Origin: Mucilaginibacter sp.
GTDB taxonomy: Bacteria > Bacteroidota > Bacteroidia > Sphingobacteriales > Sphingobacteriaceae
Direction of reading: 5' to 3'
Length of the DNA stretch: 64,000 bases
Assembly: GCF_028288225.1 (NCBI RefSeq)
Contig: NZ_JAQBOC010000017.1
Coordinates: 211,269 to 275,268, forward strand
A program made the translations under genes and the position numbers. The notes beneath the pieces are model-generated. The model searched no databases. It saw only the letters and a program-made list of their open reading frames with translations, and was not told the DNA's origin. Below, piece by piece: positions 43,901-53,253 of the stretch; the first letter of the stretch is position 1; every line of letters begins with the position of its first letter.

Positions 43901-45292
43901 AGGCAGATAAACCACCAGGATTATAATCTGGCCAAAAATGGCAGCATTCATCAATCGTGATGAAGAGTCCTTAACTTCCTGATTCACTTCATTCTGCGAA
44001 AATTCCGCTGTAGCATGATTGCTAATTTTCTCCTTAAAACGGTGCATCACGCCTTCAACAATAATAACAGCTCCATCCACAATCAAACCAAAATCCAATG
44101 CTCCTAAACTCATCAGATTTGCAGAAACATTAAATATGTTCATCATAATCAATGCAAAAAGCATTGCAAGTGGAATAACTGATGCCACTACAAGTCCGGA
44201 ACGGAAATTACCCAGAAATAACACCAATACAAAAATGACGATCAATGCACCTTCAATCAGATTTCGCTTTACGGTAGATATAGAGTTCCCTACCATTTTG
44301 CTGCGTTCATAATATGGCAAAATAGTAACCCCAACAGGCAGCCTGGTTTTTATTTCTTCAATGCGTTGCTTTACCTGATCTACAACCTGCATTGCATTTG
44401 CACCTTTAAGCATTAGCACCACTGCACCGGATACTTCACCATACTTATTGTTATACATGGCTCCAAAGCGCAAAGAATGTCCCTCTTTTACCTCTGCAAC
44501 ATCTGCCAGGGTCAGCGGTAACCCATTTACCTTTTTAACCTGGATACTGCGCAGATCCGCCAGCGTAATGGCCATCCCCTCAGTACGGATATAATAAGCA
44601 TTAGGCCCTTTTTCTATATAGGCGCCACCCGAATTTTCGTTATTTTGCTGCACAGCATTATAAAGCTCATCAAGTGTGATACCCAAACTTCTGATTTTTG
44701 CCGGGTCAATAACCACCTGGTATTGCTTTAATGTACCGCCAAGGCTGCTTACATCTGCAACACCTGGTACCCCTAACAGTTGCCGTCTTACAATCCATTC
44801 CTGAATTGTCCGCAGTTCTGTTAATGAATATTTATTTTCATACCCGGGTTTGGGTACTACATAATACTGGTATACTTCACCCAGGCCGGTGGTTACAGGC
44901 CCCATGTCGGGCTCGCCAACACCCGGAGGTATCATGCTTTTTAACTGCCCCAGTCGCTCGGTTACCTGTTGACGGGCACGGGTAATGTCTACATTGTCAT
45001 CAAAAACAACGGTTACGTTGGACAAGCCAAACCGTGATATTGATCTCATTTCTTTTAATTCCGGCAATGACGCCATCAAACGCTCAGTAGGCGCTGTAAT
45101 TAAGCGCTCCACTTCCGGCGCCGCCAGTGACGGAGATGCCGTTATAATGAGCACCTGGTTATTTGTAATGTCAGGAACAGCATCAACAGGTAATTGTGCA
45201 GCAGAATATATCCCGGCAGCTACCATAAGCAGCACCAGTATACCCACAATAAGCTTGTTCCTGACCGAAAATTCTATTATACGGTCAATCAT
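40907..45292 (-). CDS. CzcA/CusA-type RND pump fused to a TolC-like outer membrane factor
   Basis: 1461 residues. Residues 1-~1035 form a complete heavy-metal efflux RND pump with 12 TM helices and two periplasmic loops. The proton-relay set DFGLIVDG (D400, D406) with E414 in TM4 is intact, as in CzcA. An internal hydrophobic segment (about 1043-1062, ATTIIMLFILPAYSQ) with a signal-peptidase-like site leads into a TolC/CzcC-type outer membrane factor (about 1067-1461) rich in long alternating helices. Normally pump and factor are separate proteins. Fused forms are known in Bacteroidetes and may be processed at the internal signal. Metal specificity (Cu, Ag, Zn, Co, Cd) is not readable. Confidence 0.93.
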   Translation of the reverse strand: MIDRIIEFSVRNKLIVGILVLLMVAAGIYSAAQLPVDAVPDITNNQVLIITASPSLAAPEVERLITAPTERLMASLPELKEMRSISRFGLSNVTVVFDDNVDITRARQQVTERLGQLKSMIPPGVGEPDMGPVTTGLGEVYQYYVVPKPGYENKYSLTELRTIQEWIVRRQLLGVPGVADVSSLGGTLKQYQVVIDPAKIRSLGITLDELYNAVQQNNENSGGAYIEKGPNAYYIRTEGMAITLADLRSIQVKKVNGLPLTLADVAEVKEGHSLRFGAMYNNKYGEVSGAVVLMLKGANAMQVVDQVKQRIEEIKTRLPVGVTILPYYERSKMVGNSISTVKRNLIEGALIVIFVLVLFLGNFRSGLVVASVIPLAMLFALIMMNIFNVSANLMSLGALDFGLIVDGAVIIVEGVMHRFKEKISNHATAEFSQNEVNQEVKDSSSRLMNAAIFGQIIILVVYLPILSLQEIEGKMFRPMAETVAFALVGAFLLSLTYVPMMTALTIKKKAEKKINFADKMMAAIQKCYTPLLSKVLSYPKSVMLIAIALIVFAFLVFNKLGGEFIPQLEEGDFAIDARFLPGTSLTQTIKGMQMASAELKKFPEVQQVTCRIGSAEIPTDPMSLEQCDIFVTLDDKDTWTTAHDYAALEDTMSKRLGQVPGLNFGFEYPVQMRFNELISGAKQDVVVKIYGDDLQQLAHQAGQLSGIIAKVKGAADVTTEKITGLPQLVVHYNRAALAQYNVSISQVNHILNATFAGEKAGSIYEGERQFDLVLRIADSARSNMDQIGQLQINTPGGMQVPLSQLANISLKEGPNQIQRDNGQRRVSVSFNVRGRDVESVVNELQQQVKRSLKLLPGYYVEYGGQFQSLNSAKKRLSIAVPASLFFIFILLYFAFKQFKEALIVFSAIPLAATGGVFALWLRGMSFSISAGVGFIALFGVAVLNGIVLITEFNRLKKEGVNDPDERIRKGTSNRLRPVLMTATVASLGFFPMAISNHAGAEVQRPLATVVIGGLITATLLTLVVLPALYKLFGYKSKSSTKLSGKLVKTLTATTIIMLFILPAYSQIQGEKIRVNDAVKQALLHNSSILSAQDQTLASKANIGTAYDIPKTQMNFDAGKINSSNIDNRIAVSQTFALPFYYSNQRNYLNAESGLTALQEESLKNQIVYQVRDVYLQMAGSLAKLKLLTEQDSIYKSVIKLEQLRFNTGESSKINLTSAEARAGMLKNQRRMLESEINVLQSRLQVLLGSNSLLLPDDPTLPAWQTIFQPDSATTLQNPEVRQAQQQVSIYDWKTKLNRSKGLPELNLGYSNQSFAGPDINNANVILTQGNRFSSFLVGVNIPLFFGQYKAAARSLNYQKKSAEYALSEKQTEFTGQWRQAYQRYVQQQQALNYYESSALKQADEILHTATLSFNNGGISYLEWANLYSQSVQLRTDRLDALLQLDQTINVLWYFQGQTEKP

Positions 45293-45356
45293 AAAAAGTT
45301 AGCTTAAAATAAAAAAATAAATAATCTGAAATAATTACAGATCTTAAATAAGGATG

Positions 45357-45740
45357 TTATGATACCGCCCTTGGTGGCTTAAAAATGGAGGAAAGTAATG
45401 AATGAGGTAATGTAAACCTATGAGAAGTTAACTTTTCCTTAATTAGCGGATAAAAAACACTGCTTAAGGTTAAGATGCTCTGTGGCATCGACATTTGAAG
45501 ACCAAAACAGTGCAAGTGTACTGTTTTGAAAGGCAACTGCATATCTTGGTCATAATCTGCATCAATAACCGTTTTATCAAGATAATGCATTTTAAAAAAA
45601 CTGTAGATCGTCGTTTCAGGATGCAGATGTTTATGCTGCACATAATGCTGCACAAGCAAGGGCAAGCGGGCAAACTCACCCAGTTGTGTCATCTGCATTA
45701 AAAAAATCAGGAGAAATAATCGTGCTATTCTTTTTTTCAT
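45357..45740 (-). CDS. Small secreted His-rich protein of the metal efflux operon
   Basis: 127 residues with a signal-like hydrophobic start (MKKRIARLFLLIFLMQM). Clustered histidines and acids follow (VQHYVQHKHLHPETT, DADYDQDMQLPF, VHLHCFG). It lies 64 bp upstream of the pump gene in the same direction. Similar small proteins often precede CzcA in Bacteroidetes, as far as I recall. Binding of the exported metal in the periplasm is a reasonable inference but not shown. I know no named family. Confidence 0.65.
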   Translation of the reverse strand: MKKRIARLFLLIFLMQMTQLGEFARLPLLVQHYVQHKHLHPETTIYSFFKMHYLDKTVIDADYDQDMQLPFKTVHLHCFGLQMSMPQSILTLSSVFYPLIKEKLTSHRFTLPHSLLSSIFKPPRAVS

Positions 45741-45771
45741 AAAACGTCGGTTACATACCGTTGGATTTTAT

Positions 45772-46020
45772 TTACCTAATCTGTTTGGATTCGCCCTTCC
45801 TGGATATAGCCCATTTGGATCGTTGAGGAGCAAATTTTGCTTGCTTATTTTTTCCTTTCTTAAGGGTATCCGTTGCTATGTTCTTCCTTTCGTTTTCTCC
45901 ATTTTGGTTCCTGATCTTTTTAGGCTCAAAAGAACTATCCTGCTCAATAATTTCGAAATTATGCCTGCTGCCATAAATAGATCCCGAAGGGGTGCTTAAT
46001 GGCATTTTCCCGGTTACCAT
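45772..46020 (-). CDS. Possible small basic protein, perhaps frameshifted
   Basis: An 82-codon frame from ATG 46020, Lys/Glu/Asn-rich (NQNGENERKNIATDTLKKG), 31 bp before the His-rich gene. Just upstream and in another frame, ATG 46070 starts a signal-like peptide (MKTKLMIACFNIISGLW) that overlaps its start. The two may be halves of one small secreted protein split by a frameshift. Function unknown. Confidence 0.3.
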   Translation of the reverse strand: MVTGKMPLSTPSGSIYGSRHNFEIIEQDSSFEPKKIRNQNGENERKNIATDTLKKGKNKQAKFAPQRSKWAISRKGESKQIR

Positions 46021-46252
46021 AATCCGGAAATTATATTAAAGCAAGCTATCATTAATTTTGTTTTCATGTTAAACAGCAATCGTTGTTTCCCTACAAATTG
46101 TCCTTCACTACATTTTACTTTCAACAGATTGTTGCTATAATAGTTAAAATCAGCGAGAAGCCGGTAGCTTTGTTTTTTATTAGTAGTTGTTTTTAACGCT
46201 GCAAATGTATTTCTATAAAGCATATAAATCAAAGCGATATTATTTATAATGG

Positions 46253-46269
46253 TATAGATGAAATCTATA
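46253..46269. promoter_or_regulatory. Short inverted repeat upstream of the metal efflux operon
   Basis: TATAGAT, GAA, ATCTATA is a perfect 7-3-7 inverted repeat about 180-500 bp upstream of the operon's small genes. It could be an operator. No regulator gene lies next to it. Confidence 0.25.
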
Positions 46270-46499
46270 TAGTTAGGGTCCTGTAAATAACAATTTTATA
46301 GGTAAAAATGCCTGGTTATTTGTTGCAGGGCTGAGGTCTTTGACAAACCGGTCAATTAGCTATTGGCGATAAGGGTTCACAATACCGGGAAAGGGAGCTG
46401 AATTGCTTTTATTGATGGCTAATGGTTAGGTAATACATTTCGAAAATTTAAATTGTTCCAATTTTTGAAGGGAACACCCGGATACATGGAATTGACAAA

Positions 46500-47100
46500 A
46501 CCCTGTCACTATTATTGCAATAATATTATCACACGTTACCTGGTTTTGCATTTTTTGAAACATTTTTCGAGGCCACAAACAAGGCTCTTCCACGTTTTTG
46601 GTATAATCAATAACCATCCAAACCACAGTTGGTTGTGTTAACCGCGTTTGGCAAAAAAACTGGGCAAAGCTTACGTGCAGGTTATTAAGCGGGGCATTCA
46701 TTAATGCCGGATCGAGTGTTGGATCGGACGCGCTGAACTGGCCCGAAAGTACTACACTGTCCTTCACCTTAATAATATAGCCTTCAACCGTAAAACTTAA
46801 CTCGGGCATTGGTATAAAGGTAAAGCCCAATCTTGCATTTTCAGATCGCTCCTGTTTAAGATTAGGGATGCCTGCCGCCTTAGGTATCGGGCTATAGTTT
46901 GGTGCTATCTTCACTTCAGATATTACGGAACCCTGCACGTTGGTGAATGTATTGCTGTAATTTATCTGCTGTAGTAATGGCCCCTGAATCCTGTGCCTAA
47001 TGATCCGCGAATATTAAAGTTCTGGGCCACTTTATAACCTGTAGCAAATTTTGTGGTAAAACTCGACCCATAAACCAAAAAGTGGCTGATGGATTTTGCC
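46500..47100 (-). pseudogene. TonB-dependent receptor C-terminal relic
   Basis: The minus strand gives receptor barrel sequence in three frames. SSFTTKFATGYKVAQNFNIR and GSLGTGFR (about 47080-46990) come first, then after a shift LQQINYSNTFTNVQGSVISE, NLKQERSENARLGFTFIP and VVLSGQFSASDPTLDPALMN. After a second shift comes a short VIDYTK segment. At least two frameshifts and the loss of plug and C-terminal strands make it non-functional. It lies between two efflux systems and may be the leftover of a metal-uptake or metal-linked receptor. Confidence 0.7.
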
Positions 47101-47157
47101 GATCTGTATGAGCATTATGGGGCTCCGTAACTGCATAATCATTTCCGCTCCGGCGAA

Positions 47158-47400
47158 TCATTTAAAACTTAGCGAACTTCTTTTTAAAATTATCTTATCA
47201 ATACATGCTCCTATTGCATATACAACATGTGCCTCCAGAAAGTCTTCGTTTCGCTGCATCCACTCACTTCCCAGTTTAAATAGGATTGCCCCCTTTCCAT
47301 CATTAAATTTTATTTTCCAGACATGCCATGACTTAAAGTAAGCACTCGAGATTTGAACTAAATGTGCGGTTCCATCCTCTAACTTAATCTTATATTTCAT
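47158..47400 (-). CDS. Small hypothetical protein
   Basis: 80 residues from ATG 47400. A compact alpha/beta pattern (MKYKIKLEDGTAHLVQISSA, then FKSWHVWKIKFNDGKGAILF, then a helix NEDFLEAHVVYAIGACIDKI) suggests a small cytoplasmic domain. There is no signal peptide. It sits alone upstream of the receptor relic, 118 bp from the stop of the drug-efflux operon. Family unknown. Confidence 0.55.
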   Translation of the reverse strand: MKYKIKLEDGTAHLVQISSAYFKSWHVWKIKFNDGKGAILFKLGSEWMQRNEDFLEAHVVYAIGACIDKIILKRSSLSFK

Positions 47401-47517
47401 TGTTGTGCGTTTTTTAATTATTGATATGCTAAATAGACGTTGATAAGCAAATGGGTATTGTTGTTAAAGAATGGTTTTAACTTTATTTAACGATAGCATA
47501 AGGAGTATTCACAATTG

Positions 47518-48897
47518 CTACTGCCATCCGCCGCCAAGCGATCGATATAAATAGACAATTGCCTGAAGTTGTTGCAGCCGGTCATTAATGCTATTTAATT
47601 GTGCAGTCAATAAGTTTTGCTGTGCCGTAAGCACCTCTGTATAATTTGCTGATCCATAACGAACTAGTTGCTGCGTATAATCTACTGATTTCTCGAGATT
47701 ATCCAACTGCGAAACCCTGGTGATGGCTTTTTCTCCCGCGGCTTGGTAGGACATCAGGGCGTTCGACACATCCTGCCCCGCGCTTAAAACAGTAGATTGA
47801 AAATTCAAAAGCGCCTGTTTTTGTTGTTCTTTGGCCACCTGCAATCGTGTTTTATTGGTGCCCTTATTAAAAATAGGTTGTGTTAAACCGGCGGCCAGGT
47901 TTCCTACCAATGATCCCACACCGAAAAAGGATACGTAACTAGAATAGCCACCGGAGCCGGTTAAGGTAAAGGATGGATAAAAATAAGTCCGGGCCATATT
48001 GGTTAGTTCGTAGGCATTTCTGAAACCATATTCGGCTGCCAAAACATCGGGTCTGTTGGCCAGCATTTGGGCCGGGATACCGAGGGTTAGCCTGGCAATC
48101 GGTTTTTGATCGTCAATTTTAGCTCGTGCAACAGGGCCTGGAACTCTGGCCAGCAATAAATTGATTATGTTTTCTGTTTGCCAAATGCTTTGTTTTAAAT
48201 CCGGGATGGTTACCTTAACGGCGTACTTACTGGCCTCGCTTTGTACAACAGCAGCACCAGTAACAACGTCGGCATTTTTCAGGTCCTTCATTACATCCAC
48301 CGTGGTCTGCCAATTCTTTACACTTTGTTCGGTAATTAGCAACTGCCTATCTAAAGCCATCAGGTAATAATAATTATTAGCAATATCGGCAACCAACGCA
48401 GTTTGCACAGCCCTGGCATTTGCTGATGATTGTAAAAGAGAAGCCAACTGAGCCTTTTTTGCACTTTTTAATTTACCCCAAATGTCAGCTTCCCAGCTTG
48501 CTGTCAATCCAGTCGAATATTCGCGACCATTGTTAACATTCTTGGAACCAGCAGCGTTAGAAAAGCCCGACCATGTTAAACCGGCATTTGCATCAATACC
48601 AGGATAATAAGCCGCCTTACTCTGATTATAATAAGCCTGTGCTTGCCCGGTTACGGAATAAGCTGTTTGAAGGTTAATATTATGACTAATACCCTCGGTG
48701 ATCAATTTTTGCAGCAGCGTGTCTGTAAAAATTTCGTTCCAGTGCAGTTTTGCGATGGAATTCGTATCTATACTATTATAATCCCTGAATAACTGTGTAT
48801 TAATGGGTGCCGGTTTTTTATAGGGCTTTGTTACATGACAGGCAGCAAACATGCCCAACGTAACTGCAAGTACTCCTATTTTTATAATATTTTTCAT
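47518..48897 (-). CDS. RND efflux outer membrane factor (NodT/OprM-type TolC)
   Basis: 459 residues. The lipobox MFAAC places the lipidated Cys at 20. Two outer-membrane-factor repeats follow, with the typical WNEIFTDTLLQKLITEG and RPDVLAAEYGFRNA motifs. The end, VLTAQQNLLTAQLNSINDRL, is the family's helical signature. It forms the trimeric outer membrane exit duct for the pump encoded 4 bp upstream. Confidence 0.94.
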   Translation of the reverse strand: MKNIIKIGVLAVTLGMFAACHVTKPYKKPAPINTQLFRDYNSIDTNSIAKLHWNEIFTDTLLQKLITEGISHNINLQTAYSVTGQAQAYYNQSKAAYYPGIDANAGLTWSGFSNAAGSKNVNNGREYSTGLTASWEADIWGKLKSAKKAQLASLLQSSANARAVQTALVADIANNYYYLMALDRQLLITEQSVKNWQTTVDVMKDLKNADVVTGAAVVQSEASKYAVKVTIPDLKQSIWQTENIINLLLARVPGPVARAKIDDQKPIARLTLGIPAQMLANRPDVLAAEYGFRNAYELTNMARTYFYPSFTLTGSGGYSSYVSFFGVGSLVGNLAAGLTQPIFNKGTNKTRLQVAKEQQKQALLNFQSTVLSAGQDVSNALMSYQAAGEKAITRVSQLDNLEKSVDYTQQLVRYGSANYTEVLTAQQNLLTAQLNSINDRLQQLQAIVYLYRSLGGGWQ

Positions 48898-48901
48898 GCT
48901 G

Positions 48902-51900
48902 TTATTTGGTTGGATTCGGGTGAATCGTGTTTGAATGATCTGTAGATGGGTCGATACTAGTTGTTGCTATTTTATCCTTTTTAACCTTTTCCTGCAATGT
49001 TTGGAATAGGATGAATAGCACAGGTGTAATAAAGACCCCAAATAGCGTACCTATTAGCATACCACCTACCGCACCGGTACCAATAGAACGATTTCCATTA
49101 GCTCCCGCACCCGTGGCTACCGTTAATGGGATAAGCCCAAAAATGAATGCAAACGACGTCATTAATATGGGGCGAAGCCTGGCTTGCGCGCCGCTTAACG
49201 CTGCTTCCACAACGCCCATCCCGGCTCTGCGTCTTTCGACAGCAAACTCAACAATCAGTATAGCATTTTTTGATAAGAGACCAATGAGCATGATCAGGGT
49301 TATCTGAAGGTAAATATTATTGTTTATGCCAAACAAATAAGCGAAAATGAAAGCCCCGGCTAAACCAATGGGGATGGTAAGCAAAATGGACAGCGGTAAA
49401 ATATAGCTTTCGTACTGACCACTTAATATCAGGTAAACAAATACTAAACAAAGCAGGAAAATGTAAATGGTTTGGCTGTTGCCGGAAAGCTCCTGCCGCG
49501 TTATACCTGAATATTCATAACCATAACCTTGCGGCAACTGCTGTGCTGCAGCCTGCTGGATAGCGGCTACGGCCTGCCCCGAGCTATAACCCATATTTGG
49601 TGAGCCGTTGATGTTAATGGAGTTAAAAAGGTTAAAGCGTGTGATGGATTGCGGTCCGTAATCTTGTGTCAATGTCACAAATTCAGTAACGGGAATCATC
49701 TCCCCTAACGAATTTCTTACAAATACAGAATTCATGCTTTGCGGTGTAGCCCTGTATTCTGGCGAAGCCTGTACCATAACCCGATATTGCTGCCCGAATT
49801 GGGTGATGTTTGAGGCATATATCCCACCAAAATACCCTTGCATAGCGCCGGTAACATCGGTAACATTTAATCCTGCCTCTTTAATTTTAGGCACATTTAC
49901 ATCCATTAAATATTGCGGGAAATTGGGATTAAATGAAGTTGTTGCGAACTGTATTTCGGGCCGCTCGGTGAGCGCCGATAAAAAATCCTGGCCTATTTTA
50001 TAAAACTGCGCAATGCTTCCGCCCGTTTTATCCTGCAACTGGAAAGCAAAGCCGTTGGTTGCACCAAAACCTTGTATAGTTGGCGGAGCCACAAACTTAA
50101 TTTCGGCTTCTGTAATTGTGGCTGCCTTTTGTGTCAGTTCTTTAATGATTACCTGAATATCTCTTTTTCTTTGCGTCCATGGGATCAACTTCATAATTAC
50201 CATACCGTAATTATTGCCATTGCCAGAAAGCGGACCGCGCCCATTAACCGCAAGAATGTTGTTTACTTCGGGTATAGTGCGACCGAGTGCTTCAATTTTA
50301 CGTGTTACCTTATTTGTTCTGTCAAGCGAAGCGCCTGGCGGGAGGCTGATGTTACAGCTGATCGAACCAAGATCTTCGTTTGGGACAAAGCCTGTAGGGG
50401 TAGATTTAGCTATAAAAAACAACAATATTACAAAGATTAAAAGCAACGAAACAGGAATCCATTTTTTACGACTGAAAAAAGTAACCGCCTGTATATAACG
50501 GTTGCTCATACGGTCAAAGGCTGTATTAAATGCCAGGTAAAACTTTTGTATAAAGCTTAACCTTTTGTTTTCCTTATCGTGTCCTTTTAAAAAAAGCGCG
50601 CATAATGCCGGGCTTAAGGTAAGCGCGTTAACAGCAGAAAGAATAATAGCGATAGCCAGTGTCAACCCAAACTGTTTATAGAAAACACCGGAAGAACCAC
50701 CGATAAAGCTAACTGGTATAAACACCGCTGACATGACCAGCGTTATCGAAACAATGGCACCTGAAATTTCACTTAGTGCATCAATACTGGCTTCTCTTGC
50801 AGAGTGATACCCGGCATCCAGCTTAGCATGTACCGCTTCCACCACTACTATGGCATCATCTACAACTATTCCAATAGCTAAAATAATGGCAAACAGGGTT
50901 AACAGATTGATGGTAAAACCGAAGATATTTAAAAAGAAAAAGGTGCCGATGATGGCTACCGGAACGGAGATAGCCGGTATAAGAGTAGACCGGAAGTCCT
51001 GCAGAAAAATAAACACAACAATGAACACTAAAATAAAAGCCTCCAGCAAGGTGTGCAATACTTTATCAATAGAGGCGATTAAAAAATCATCGGCATTTTG
51101 TAACGCGACATATTTTATACCATTTGGAAAATTTTTAGCGGCAATTGCCATGGCTTTGACCGTTTCCTGGATAACCTGATGTGCATTTGAACCAGCAACC
51201 TGCGAAACATCCATAGAAATGGCAGGATGACCATTCATGCGGGTGGAATTAAAATAATTTAGCGCCCCAAGTTCAATACGGGCAACGTCGCGTAGCCTAA
51301 GTACCCTACTCCGTGTATTTGAACGGACAACGATATCGCCGAACTGGGTTGTATCATTCAATGTGCCCGGATATTTAATCACATATTGAAATGCCTGGCC
51401 TCCCCTTTCACCAAACTGCCCAGGGGCTGCCTGTATATTCTGCTCAGCCAAAGCAGCGGTTATATCCGCCGGGACAAGCCCATAAGAGGCCATTACCTGG
51501 GCATTTAACCAGATACGCATGGAATAATCCATTTGACTGGCTAAAGTGGCATCTCCTACACCCTGGATCCTTTTTATTACAGGAACAATGTTGATATCGG
51601 CGTAATTTTGTAGAAAGGTTTGATCATAATTGGGGCTTTCACTATAAACTGAATACGTTATTAAACTGCTTGTTTGTTTTTTTTGTACTGTTACGCCTGC
51701 TTTTGTTACTTCTTGAGGTAATAAAGCGGATGCCCGGGATACCGCATTTTGCACATTGATGGCTGCCAAATTCGGATCGCTACCCACTTTAAAGCTTACT
51801 GTAATATTAGCAGAACCATCATTATTTGCGGTTGAAGTAAGGTAATCCATGTTTTCAACCCCATTAATTTGCTGCTCCAGCGGGATAACTACAGTTTTTA

Positions 51901-52072
51901 ATACCACATCTGCACTTGCCCCGCTATAGGTAGCCTGCACCTGGACTGTGGGCGGTGCAATATCCGGGTATTGAGAAATTGGCAGAGTAAGCAATCCTAC
52001 TATACCCAAGGTCACTATGATAATGGAAACGACTGTTGAAAGGACAGGACGTTCGATGAATTTTTTTAACAT
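48902..52072 (-). CDS. HAE1-family RND efflux pump (AcrB/MexB-like)
   Basis: 1056 residues, the normal length. It has 12 TM helices, two large periplasmic loops and the proton-relay Asp pair in TM4 (GIVVDDAIVVVEAV). The pore and porter motifs look intact (VPLEQQINGVENMDYLTSTA; FVPNEDLGSI). The C-terminus is hydrophilic. It exports drugs, dyes, bile-like or other hydrophobic compounds in exchange for protons. Substrates cannot be predicted. It is the middle gene of an adaptor-pump-duct operon. Confidence 0.95.
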   Translation of the reverse strand: MLKKFIERPVLSTVVSIIIVTLGIVGLLTLPISQYPDIAPPTVQVQATYSGASADVVLKTVVIPLEQQINGVENMDYLTSTANNDGSANITVSFKVGSDPNLAAINVQNAVSRASALLPQEVTKAGVTVQKKQTSSLITYSVYSESPNYDQTFLQNYADINIVPVIKRIQGVGDATLASQMDYSMRIWLNAQVMASYGLVPADITAALAEQNIQAAPGQFGERGGQAFQYVIKYPGTLNDTTQFGDIVVRSNTRSRVLRLRDVARIELGALNYFNSTRMNGHPAISMDVSQVAGSNAHQVIQETVKAMAIAAKNFPNGIKYVALQNADDFLIASIDKVLHTLLEAFILVFIVVFIFLQDFRSTLIPAISVPVAIIGTFFFLNIFGFTINLLTLFAIILAIGIVVDDAIVVVEAVHAKLDAGYHSAREASIDALSEISGAIVSITLVMSAVFIPVSFIGGSSGVFYKQFGLTLAIAIILSAVNALTLSPALCALFLKGHDKENKRLSFIQKFYLAFNTAFDRMSNRYIQAVTFFSRKKWIPVSLLLIFVILLFFIAKSTPTGFVPNEDLGSISCNISLPPGASLDRTNKVTRKIEALGRTIPEVNNILAVNGRGPLSGNGNNYGMVIMKLIPWTQRKRDIQVIIKELTQKAATITEAEIKFVAPPTIQGFGATNGFAFQLQDKTGGSIAQFYKIGQDFLSALTERPEIQFATTSFNPNFPQYLMDVNVPKIKEAGLNVTDVTGAMQGYFGGIYASNITQFGQQYRVMVQASPEYRATPQSMNSVFVRNSLGEMIPVTEFVTLTQDYGPQSITRFNLFNSININGSPNMGYSSGQAVAAIQQAAAQQLPQGYGYEYSGITRQELSGNSQTIYIFLLCLVFVYLILSGQYESYILPLSILLTIPIGLAGAFIFAYLFGINNNIYLQITLIMLIGLLSKNAILIVEFAVERRRAGMGVVEAALSGAQARLRPILMTSFAFIFGLIPLTVATGAGANGNRSIGTGAVGGMLIGTLFGVFITPVLFILFQTLQEKVKKDKIATTSIDPSTDHSNTIHPNPTK

Positions 52073-52101
52073 AATCTGGAGATAAATAGAAATGTTGCTG
52101 C

Positions 52102-53253
52102 CTATGGATTGCTATAAACGACCTCGGGACTCAATAGCTTTGGATTGATCTGCATATTCTCACGAAGAGAACTTATACCATCAACTACAATCAGCTGTCC
52201 GGCTTTAACTCCTTGCTGAACCACGTAGTTCTGTCCTGCACTTGCGCGAACCTTTAACTCCTGCGATTTGACTTTATTTGCAGCACCCACTACATAAACA
52301 AATAACTTACCCTGTATTTGATAAGTTGACTTTTGAGGAACCAGTAAGGCTGTATCTATTATTGTAGGAATACGCACAATGGCGCTGCTTCCGCTGCGTA
52401 CCAAACCACTCGGATTCTTGAAAGTGGCTCTCATATTAATGGCGCCCGTTTGTGCGTTGATAAGCCCGCTAGCAGTTTCTACCTTCCCCTTGGTTGCCAA
52501 TTGTGTTCCATTAGCCAATACTAAAATAACAGGCGGCAACGTGGTCAGTTTTTGCTGCATCGTGCCCCCTTTGGCGGCTGCAAAAAAGTCAAGTCCTTGC
52601 CGTTCATTAATTGAGAAGTAGGCGTAAATACTTTCAATATTTGACACCGTGGTTAATGGATTGACTGTAGTGCTGCTGATTAGACTGCCAATTTTATAAG
52701 GCAGCACGCCGATTACCCCATTTGCAGGGCTATAAATTGTTGTGTAACTCAAGTTTGTTTTTGCGTTATTAAGTGCGGCCTTTGCCTGTGCAAGGGCCGC
52801 TTGTTTTGCTTCCAGAGTATATTGCGCCGATTTAAGTTCAAAAGGACTAACAATATCCTTTTCGACGATGGGCTTTACCTTCTCCACCTGCATTTGAGCA
52901 GCGTTTACATCAGCCACTGCAATTTTTATATTGGCTTCGGCAGTTCTTACATCCTGCTCATATTGTGGCGCATTAATACTAAAAAGTAATTGCCCCCGCT
53001 TAACTGATACTCCCTCATCAACATAAATATTTTCAACATATCCGTCAATCTTAGGCCTGATCTCAATGTTTTGGATACCTAGTATAGATGCCGGATAATC
53101 TGCGTTGATTTCGGCTTTCCTTTGTGTGAGTTTCATCACCGTATAGGTTTTAGGCTGTATTTTTGTCGTCTTCGTTCCGCCCCCTCCGCACGAAGATAAA
53201 ATTAGCAAAGCCAGGAATGGCAAGGGAGACAAAACGATTTTAAGCTGATTCAT
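52102..53253 (-). CDS. RND efflux periplasmic adaptor (AcrA/MexA-like)
   Basis: 383 residues. The lipobox LLILSSC places the lipidated Cys at 22. The order is then lipoyl half (EIRPKIDGYVENIYVDEGVS), a coiled-coil hairpin (about 100-170, QDVRTAEANIKIAVADVNAA), the returning lipoyl half (TTIYSPANGVIGVLPYKIG), and barrel and membrane-proximal domains. It is the first gene of the drug-efflux operon, with 29 bp to the pump. No regulator gene is adjacent. Confidence 0.94.
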   Translation of the reverse strand: MNQLKIVLSPLPFLALLILSSCGGGGTKTTKIQPKTYTVMKLTQRKAEINADYPASILGIQNIEIRPKIDGYVENIYVDEGVSVKRGQLLFSINAPQYEQDVRTAEANIKIAVADVNAAQMQVEKVKPIVEKDIVSPFELKSAQYTLEAKQAALAQAKAALNNAKTNLSYTTIYSPANGVIGVLPYKIGSLISSTTVNPLTTVSNIESIYAYFSINERQGLDFFAAAKGGTMQQKLTTLPPVILVLANGTQLATKGKVETASGLINAQTGAINMRATFKNPSGLVRSGSSAIVRIPTIIDTALLVPQKSTYQIQGKLFVYVVGAANKVKSQELKVRASAGQNYVVQQGVKAGQLIVVDGISSLRENMQINPKLLSPEVVYSNP

